From assembly GCF_012489685.1 (NCBI RefSeq), contig NC_080046.1, positions 39,333,176 through 39,397,175 on the forward strand: 64,000 bases of DNA. Reading direction: 5' to 3'. Positions 57,019-64,000 of this stretch are shown in pieces (the first letter of the stretch is position 1; each line of letters starts with the position of its first letter). The stretch comes from Lotus japonicus (taxonomy: Eukaryota > Streptophyta > Magnoliopsida > Fabales > Fabaceae). Made by a program: the position numbers and the translations under genes. The notes under the pieces are model-generated. The model ran no database searches and had not been told where the DNA came from. It saw only the letters and a program-made list of their open reading frames with translations.

Positions 57019-57337
57019 TGGACTGGGCGAGACCCCAGGGTCCCTCGCCCAGGGAACCTGACCTTTGGCAGGGAACGCGCCATGACATTGGGCCACCCTC
57101 CCCGAGGCCCAACTGGCACATTTATGCAGGTAAAAGGCGCCAAAGCCCAACCCCACTTCTATAAATAGGGGGAAATACCAATTGTAAGGGACTCTTAGCT
57201 CATTTGAAAATTTATAGCATTGAAGTTCAGTTACACTTTCTCTCTCTAAGCGGTTAGAGCTTCTCTCTCTAAGCTTTCTCATCACCTTCCCCATACTTTG
57301 GGTACTACCTTCCCTTTCTATGTTCTAGCACGGAACA
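57019..57337 (+). repeat. 5' LTR of E
   Basis: 319 bp, TGGACTGGGCGAG to CACGGAACA. TATAAATAGGGG near 57161. The terminal hairpin is conserved, but the middle is diverged from the A LTR. Confidence 0.88.
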
Positions 57338-57339
57338 TC

Positions 57340-57357
57340 TGGCGCCGTCTGTGGGGA
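57340..57357 (+). other. PBS of E
   Basis: TGGCGCCGTCTGTGGGGA, 2 bp after the LTR, the intact form of the PBS in A. Confidence 0.85.
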
Positions 57358-57530
57358 ACGATAGATTTCTATTCCCGGACTACGTGGATCGTGATTCAGA
57401 AGAGTGGAGCTTGTTCTTCTAAGCGATTGTTCTCGAGTTTTTTGGAGATTGTGATCCAGAGGAAGAATCTTTGATTTTCCATACAGTTTCTTCCGTTTCC
57501 GAGTTTTTCCGGAGAGATTCTCCAATTCCG

Positions 57531-60440
57531 ATGGAAACACGTCGTAGACGACATGATGACGATCCACAGCATCAAAATGTTTCGCCGACGCGCCGCGTCA
57601 GAGGCAGGCCACGACGTGCGCAAGTTCAACGAGAGGAGACAGATCAGGTGACTCCTCCTGCTCCGCCTCCACCTCCTCCTTCTCCAACACCTCCGCTGCC
57701 CTCACCGCCGTCCTCGCCAGAGCAGCAAAGGTCACCAACGGCGTCAGGAGAAGAGACTCATGCACCTCAGGCACCGATCTCCAGTCAAGATTGGAGGCGT
57801 CTGATTAGTAGTATTGACGATATACGATAGCGAAACGAATATCTCCAAGAGCAGCTAGAGTATTACCGCATTGAGCAGCAAGATGAGGGAGAGCGCGAGG
57901 CAGAGGCTGTGGCGGAGTTCGAACCGTTTTCAGCGGCAGTAAGAGAAGTTGCCATTCCAGACAATATGAAGAATATAGTGCTGGAAACCTACAGTGGAAA
58001 AGCTGATCCCAAGGAGCACTTGCTGTATTTCAACACGAAGATGGTGCTCAGCGCTGCTTCTGATGCGGTCAAGTGTAGGATGTTTCCAGCCACATTCAAA
58101 GGAACGACAATGGCATGGTTCACGACTCGACCACGAGGATCCAGCACGAACTTTCGTGACTTCTCGTTTAAATTCCTTGTCCAGTTCTTGGCGAGCAAAA
58201 CTAAGTAGGTGACGATTGAAGATTTGTACAATATGCGTCAATCCGAGGGCGAGACTTTGAAGCAGTACGTGAAGCGGTTCAGCGCCGCGTCAGTAAAGAT
58301 AGAGGAGTCCGAGCCAAATCCCTGCGCCTGTGCCTTTAAAAACGGATTGCAGCCAGGAAAGCTAAATAGTAAATTGAGCCGAAAGCCAGCCAAGTCAATG
58401 GCGGAGGTGCGAGCCCGACCGAACACGTACATACTCGACGAGGAGGATGACGCTTTTAAGCAGAGGCGCGCGAAGGTAGAGAAGGATGGCAAACAGAGGG
58501 ACGTGTCACTAGAGGACAAGCCAAGCAAGGAGAAAGCAGAGGGAATCAGAAGACGGGACAGGAAGGTTCGGACTGGGGAAAAGGCACTGAGGGAATCTTT
58601 GTATCCCAAAATGGAAAAATTTGAGCGACGCCGGCCCTGGCATCAAGCTGACCCTCGTCGCTGAGAGGAGGCAGGAAAAAGCTTGAACGCCCACCTGACA
58701 GAGCTGCTACGTGAAGTTAAGGCGACTGATGCAGTTGAGGAGGGCGAAAGAAGGAATGACCCGCCACGGGCAACGACGGACAATACCAAATGGTGTGAGT
58801 ACCACCGATCAGCAGGACATGACACAGAGGATTTCTTTACTCTGAAGAATGAAATCGAGAGGCTCATCTGAGCAGGCCGGTCGAAGCTGAATGAACGTGG
58901 CGACCGCTGGAATGGAGAGCGACAGCAGGGAAACAGGTACAGGGGGTCTCACCAACAGGATGAACGCCGGCGGGAGGATCGTCGCCAAACGTTGACTGCT
59001 GACAAAAAGGAGACGCTGGCTGCACGAAAGAAAGGAGCAGAGGAAACCTTTAATAAAGATCTTGAACCGCCGGTTGGCACGATAAATACGATTGCAGGTG
59101 GTTTCGGTGGGGGCGGCGCAACGACCTCAGCAAGAAGAAGACACGCTAGGGAGGTGACGTCGGTGTAACAATACGAGACTCCTTTCGGTTTCCAGCATCC
59201 CGACATAATAATTTCAACGACAGACTTTGAGGGGGTTAAAATGCACAAGGATGATCCTATAGTTGTCATGATCAGGATCAACAGTTTCAACGTCCACCGA
59301 GTTCTTCTGGGCCAAGGCAGCTCTGGTGATATCATTTGCGGAGAAGCATTCGATCAGCTGGGATTAACAGATAAACATTTAATGCCTTATACAGGGACTC
59401 TGGTGGGGTTTTCGGGCGAGCAAGTTTGGGTGCGAGGATACATAGATTTGGACACAATCTTTGGGATTTATGAGAATGCCAAGCTCCTTCGTGTGAGATA
59501 CCTCGTGATACAGGTCGTAGCTTCATACAACGTCATTATAGAAAGGAACACACTTAACCGTCTTTGTGCGGTAATCTCCACGGCTCACCTGGCGGTTAAG
59601 TATCCGCTGATGTGCGGAAGAGTGGGAAAGATTGCAGCCGACCAAAGGCGAGCCAGAGAATGTTACAATAACTGCCTCAGCATGTACGGCAAAAAAGGAG
59701 CTGGCGAGGGACATCGGTGTCATGAATTAGAGATTCAAGAGGGAAATCAGAACAAGAGGGGTAAGCAGGAGCATAGGGTAGGAGAGATTTCCGGGGAAAA
59801 GGTAAAGAGACAACGGAAGAATCAAAGGCAAGCAAAAGGGGTTGATGAAACAGAAAGAAAGGGACCGTTCACAGACATCAGAGCAGATGAACACTGGGCA
59901 GGGATAGTTGATGATCTAGAAAGGTACAAATTCAGTAGAGGAGTGTTAGCAATTGCGCCCAGGCTCACGTCTAAACAGGAACGACGTTTGGAAAAGTTAG
60001 TAGAGGAAAATTTTGACCTCTTCAGCTGGAGCCCTAAAGATATGGAATTTTGGGAACTTCCGCAGTTCAGGACACCAGCTTTGATAAGCAAGGGACCGAG
60101 CGTGCAGGGAGAAAGAAGAGCGGTGAGCCCAGGGGCGGACTTGAGAATTCTCCGACGCCAGGAGGGCGGGAAGAAAAGAACAGGGCTGTTTGGAAAGGAT
60201 TGGGATAAGCTAGAGGCAGGGCGAGGAGGCCCGACCTACCGCGTCAAGGATAAAGGTAAGGCCAGGGCGAGGCAGTGGAAATCGGCGAGAGGAGAGGTCT
60301 TCAGGGGCAAGAAAGGTAAAAGGAGCGTGCAAGAGAGCGAATTGGTAACCCGCTGGCAAGAACGCCAAATCCGCGGCGGCGTGGAAGGGGTGGCAAGCAC
60401 GTCAGGAACAAAGGATGAAGTTCTGGGCACGATACTTTGA
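57531..60440 (+). pseudogene. Gag-protease of E
   Basis: One frame of 970 codons from METRRRRHDDD, with five nonsense codons: 57828-57830, 58206-58208, 58662-58664, 58869-58871 and 59166-59168. Proline-rich N-terminus; capsid (YSGKADPKEHLLYF, CRMFPATFKG); knuckle WCEYHRSAGHDTEDF with its last Cys lost; protease LLGQGSSGDII with the catalytic Asp changed to Gly, then VVASYNVIIERNTLN. The pre-RT part runs to NFDLFSWSPKDMEFWELPQF and is followed not by RT but by ~115 basic Gly/Arg/Lys-rich residues to the stop at 60438-60440. The same truncation as in A shows an inherited non-autonomous design. Confidence 0.85.
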
Positions 60441-60545
60441 CAGGGAAGTTCGTTGACAAGGGCGAGAGCGTAGCGGAAGGGTCGGATCAAAGCCAGTAGG
60501 ATCAAAAATAAAGATGCACTCTTTTTCTCCGACACGGGAGTTTTT
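60441..60545 (+). other. Start of 3' noncoding region of E
   Basis: Shares AAAAATAAAGATGCACTC and CACGGGAGTTTTTT with element A (18008-18050), then stops at the C3 insertion. Confidence 0.6.
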
Positions 60546-61753
60546 TGTAAGATCAAGTTTTGATCTAGTAGTACAACTCTATGTTTTGATGAGTACAAAT
60601 TAACCTTTTGATATGAACAATTGTGGTACTCTAACGTGTTTTTCTGAGTGTGGTATTTACAGGCTCTGACCTCAACTCAATCTCACACAAATCAGAAGCA
60701 CTGTGTATAAAGAGTGACCCAAGCAACGCTTTCGCATTCACCATGTTCAGTATGAACAGTGGAAAAGCTTCAGAAGTTCTGAAGTTATACAAACTCTGAT
60801 GAGGACTCAGTCACTAGAAGCTCTGAAGATCCAGAAGTTCTGATAACCAAGAAACACTGAAGGTTCAGATGTTCTGATGGTGTAGAAGACTCTGAAGATC
60901 CAGAAGCTGAATAGTGGAAACTCTGAAGTCCAGAAGCAAGAAACTCTGAAGGCCATGTTCTTCCCTCTGAGTTCAGAATCAGAAGAAACAATGGTCAGAG
61001 GATCTGTGCTTTCCCTCTGACTCTGATCAACCGGCTTCACAAGTTCCAATACGAAGCATTCCTCTGATCAGAAGTCTCCTAGGTTAAAAGGTCAAGTCAC
61101 TATCCAAGTACAAAAGCAAGTGTACCTTCCTGACGACCTACCTAACGTTCTCAGCCACAGCAGAAGCTGGATTTTCCAGAACTGCCCTCCAACGGTAGCA
61201 TTTCCCATGCATTGCTCAACCCTAATCCTTGGAGTATATATAGAGGCTGAAGATTGAAAGAAGCGGCTAGAAGCAATACATACGCGCAAGACATATTCGA
61301 ATTATTCTAAGCTTTCTTTCATCTGAAATTCCTTGAGTTTACTATTAGCTTTTTAGAAGCAAATCTCTTGTAAACAATTCTTTGATAAACAGTTTGTTTA
61401 GTTCCTTTAGGAGATCAAGGTTGATCGGATCCTAGAGAAGACTAAGAGAGTGAATCTTAGTGTGAGCTAAGTCAGTGTAATTGTTAGTCACTTGTAGGTT
61501 TCAAGTGCAGTTGTAACTCTTACCTGATTAGTGGATTGCCTTCATTCTAAGAAGGAAGAAATCACCTTAACAGGTGGACTGGAGTAGCTTCAGTGATTTA
61601 TCAAGTGAACCAGGATAAAATCCTTGTGTGCTTTTCTATCTCTTATCTTTTGCACTTAAGTTCTCGAAAGATTCGTCAAAATCTTTAAGGTGAAAGTTTT
61701 GTACTGAAAACGTTATTCAAACCCCCCCCTTTCTACCGTTTTTCATACCTTCA
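60546..61753 (+). repeat. 5' LTR of C3
   Basis: 1208 bp, TGTAAGATCAAG to CATACCTTCA. TATA box TATATATAG at 61235-61243. Reads as the reverse complement of the C1/C2 LTRs. Confidence 0.95.
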
Positions 61754-61755
61754 AT

Positions 61756-61767
61756 TGGTATCAGAGC
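61756..61767 (+). other. PBS of C3, initiator Met tRNA
   Basis: TGGTATCAGAGC, 2 bp after the LTR. Confidence 0.93.
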
Positions 61768-61825
61768 GCAAGTTCTGATTACCACACCTAACAGTGTTCA
61801 GTGATCCGGGCCGGTGTGAAAAACA

Positions 61826-64000
61826 ATGGCTGCCACCACCAGTGAAACTCAAAGAGATGGTTACAATGCAAAGCCTCCTATGTTCGACGGTCAAAGGTTC
61901 GAATATTGGAAAGATAGACTGGAAAGTTTCTTTCTGGGTTTCGATGCAGATCTTTGGGATATTATTGTGGACGGCTACGAGCGTCTAGTTGATGCAGATG
62001 GCAAGAAGATCCCAAGGTCAGAGATGACTGCAGATCAAAAGAAGCTGTACTCATAACATCACAAAGCAAGAGCAATTCTTCTAAGTGCTATTTCCTATGA
62101 AGAGTACCAGAAGATTACAGATCGTGAGTTTGCTAAAGGCATTTTTGAATCTCTGAAGATGTCTCATGAAGGAAACAAGAAAGTCAAAGAATCAAAGGCA
62201 TTTTCTTTGATCCAAAAGTATGAATCCTTCATCATGGAGCCAAATGAGTCCATTGAAGAAATGTTCTCCAGATTTCAGTTGCTTGTAGCTGGCATACGAC
62301 CTCTCAACAAGAGCTACACAACAAAAGATCATGTCATAAGGTTCATTAGGTGTCTTCCTGAAAGTTGGATGCCTTTGGTGACTTCAATAGAGCTCACGAG
62401 AGACGTTGAGAATATGAGTTTAGAAGAACTCATCAGCATTTTGAAATGCCATGAGCTGAAGCGCTCAGAGATGCAAGATCTGAGGAAAAAGTCCATAGCC
62501 TTGAAATCCAAATCTGAAAAGGCTAAGGTTGAGAAGTCAAAGGCTCTTCAAGCTGAAGAAGAGGAATCTGAAGAAGCATCAGAAGATTCTGATGAAGATG
62601 AGCTGACTCTGATCTCCAAGAGACTCAACCGCATCTGGAAGCACAGGCAGAGCAAGTTCAAAGGCTCTGGAAAGGCAAAAGGAAAGTATGAGTCCTCAGG
62701 CCAGAAGAAGTCTTCAATCAAGGAAGTCACATGTTTTGAGTGCAAAGAATCTGGGCACTACAAAAGTGATTGTCCAAAGTTGAAGAAAGACAAGAAGCCA
62801 AAGAAGCACTTCAAGACGAAGAAGAGTCTGATGGTGACATTTGATGAATCAGAGTCAGAGGATGTTGACTCTGATGATGAAGTCCAAGGACTCATGGAAA
62901 TTGTCAAAGACAAGGAAGCAGAGTCAAAGGAAGCTGTTGACTCTGACTCAGAATCAGAAGGAGATCCTAACTCAGACGATGAAAACGAGGTATTCGCTTC
63001 CTTCTCTACCTCTGAACTGAAACATGCTTTGTCTGATATTATGGATAAGTATAACTCCTTATTGTCTAAGCATAAAAAGTTGAAAAAGAACTTATCTGCT
63101 GTTTCCAAGACTCCTTCTGAACATGAGAAAATTATTTCTGATCTGAAAAATGATAATCATGCTTTGATCAATTCTAACTCTGTGCTTAAGAACCAGATTG
63201 CTAAGTTAGAAGAAATTGTTGCCTGTGATGCCTCTGATTGTAGAAATGAATCTAAGTATGAAAAGTCTTTTCAAAGATTCCTAGCTAAAAGCGTGGATAG
63301 AAGCTTAATGGCTTCAATGATCTATGGCGTAAGCAGAAATGGAATGCATGGCATTGGCTATTCTAAACCAATTAGAAATGAGCCTTCTATGTCTAAAGCT
63401 AAATCCTTGTATGAATGCTTTGTTCCCTCTGGTACCATATTGCCTGATCCTTTACCTGCTAAAGTTGCTAAACACCCTCTTAAAAAGGGATCTTTCTCTA
63501 TGACTAGATATCATGCAAATATTCCTTTAAAATATCATGTTGAGACACCCAAGGTGATCAGAACCTCTGGGGTAACTAACAAGAGAGGACCCAGAAAGTG
63601 GGTACCTAAGGACAAGATTATCTATGTTGCAGATATCCTTGATAGCTCCACTGAAACACCAATCATGGTATCTGGACAGTGGATGCTCGCGTCACATGAC
63701 GGGAGAAAGGCGTATGTTCCGAGAGCTAAAACTTAAGCCTGGAGGCGAAGTTGGCTTTGGAGGAAATGAAAAGGGTAAAATTGTTGGTACTGGTACTATT
63801 TGTGTAGATAGTAGTCCATGCATTGATAATGTGTTATTGGTAGACGGCTTAACACATAACTTATTGTCTATAAGTCAATTAGCTGACAAGGGTTATGATG
63901 TTATATTCAATCAAAAGTCTTGCCGGGCTGTAAGTCAGATCGATGGCTCTGTTCTATTTAACAGCAAGAGGAAGAACAACATCTATAAGATCAGATTATC
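61826..64000 (+). pseudogene. Gag-pol of C3, partial
   Basis: MAATTSETQRDGYN start and UBN2-like Gag. A TAA at 62054-62056 replaces the CAA of KKLYSQHHK (C to T). The zinc knuckle CFECKESGHYKSDC and acidic/coiled-coil regions follow. At 63650 the sequence reads ACT-GAA-ACA, one base longer than C2, so protease ([12 protein letters not shown]) lies in the +1 frame, as in C1. Pol continues past 64000 with [18 protein letters not shown] and later residues matching C2. Confidence 0.92.

Larger units (their letters stand above)
57019..60545 (+). mobile_element. Element E: Tat-type gag-protease element, 3' part outside window
   Basis: The 5' LTR (57019-57337) is followed by a PBS and a gag-protease frame that ends without RT, as in element A. 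The sequence is cut at 60545 by copia C3, so the antisense ORF region and 3' LTR are beyond the window. The left flank TTTGC is the candidate TSD, unconfirmed. Confidence 0.85.
60546..64000 (+). mobile_element. Element C3: Sirevirus-like copia, plus strand, 5' part
   Basis: 5' LTR, PBS and gag-pol start of the same family as C1 and C2, in the opposite orientation; runs off the window. The left flank TTTTT is the candidate TSD. Confidence 0.95.

Noticed and set aside
61756..61767. tRNA-Met gene
   Set aside because: TGGTATCAGAGC here and in elements B, C1 and C2 is a primer binding site complementary to the tRNA end, not a tRNA gene.
1..64000. CRISPR arrays, bacterial operons or phage genes
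   Set aside because: No spaced direct repeats of CRISPR type; promoters, introns and elements are all of plant type.

Overview
The window is plant nuclear DNA, most likely from a legume (Fabaceae). The Sirevirus-type Ty1/copia elements, long-LTR Tekay-type Ty3/gypsy elements, Tat-type Ty3/gypsy elements and the AAGCTTAT-rich MITE all fit that group; the species is not determined. I found no single-copy host gene. Nearly every base lies in nested LTR retrotransposons, whose order can be read from matched 5-bp target-site duplications (TSDs).

Layout: (1) 1-949 is part of a minus-strand LTR, probably Athila-like. (2) 950-1239 is unexplained. (3) A ~250-bp MITE (1240-1261 plus 11727-11953) is split by element B (1262-11721), a plus-strand Tekay-lineage gypsy derivative with 3.77-kb LTRs that keeps only a nucleocapsid ORF and the extreme C-terminus of pol. 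(4) From about 12450 to at least 57018 lies an old minus-strand gypsy-like element, F. Its left LTR is split by element A (12529-22272). After F's polypurine tract come two genes running antisense to F: an intron-containing plant mobile domain (PMD) gene, now a pseudogene, and a 157-aa small ORF. (5) Element A is a plus-strand Tat-type gag-protease element without reverse transcriptase, with an antisense Transposase_28-like ORF. It carries three solo LTRs: Athila-like, one of its own family, and a Cassandra-like LTR with a 5S-rRNA-like domain. (6) The PMD gene is split by copia element C1 (27185-55940, minus). C1 is split by a 4.4-kb solo LTR, D, and D is split by the nearly intact copia element C2 (40206-52362, minus). 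(7) Element E (from 57019, plus) is a second Tat-type gag-protease element cut at its 3' side by a third copia element, C3 (from 60546, plus), which runs off the window.

Functional picture: C1, C2 and C3 are one Sirevirus-like family with gag, protease, integrase, RT, RNase H, a large downstream env-like coiled-coil ORF, and a 130-aa ORF on the opposite strand between the env-like ORF and the 3' LTR. C2 needs only one codon change to restore its 1633-codon gag-pol frame. The most interesting feature is this antisense small ORF: it is intact in C1 and C2, has its own TATA box, and looks homologous to the 157-aa ORF beside the PMD gene in gypsy element F. Three retroelement groups here (Tat A, gypsy F, Sirevirus C) therefore share the same plan of an antisense accessory gene next to the 3' LTR.
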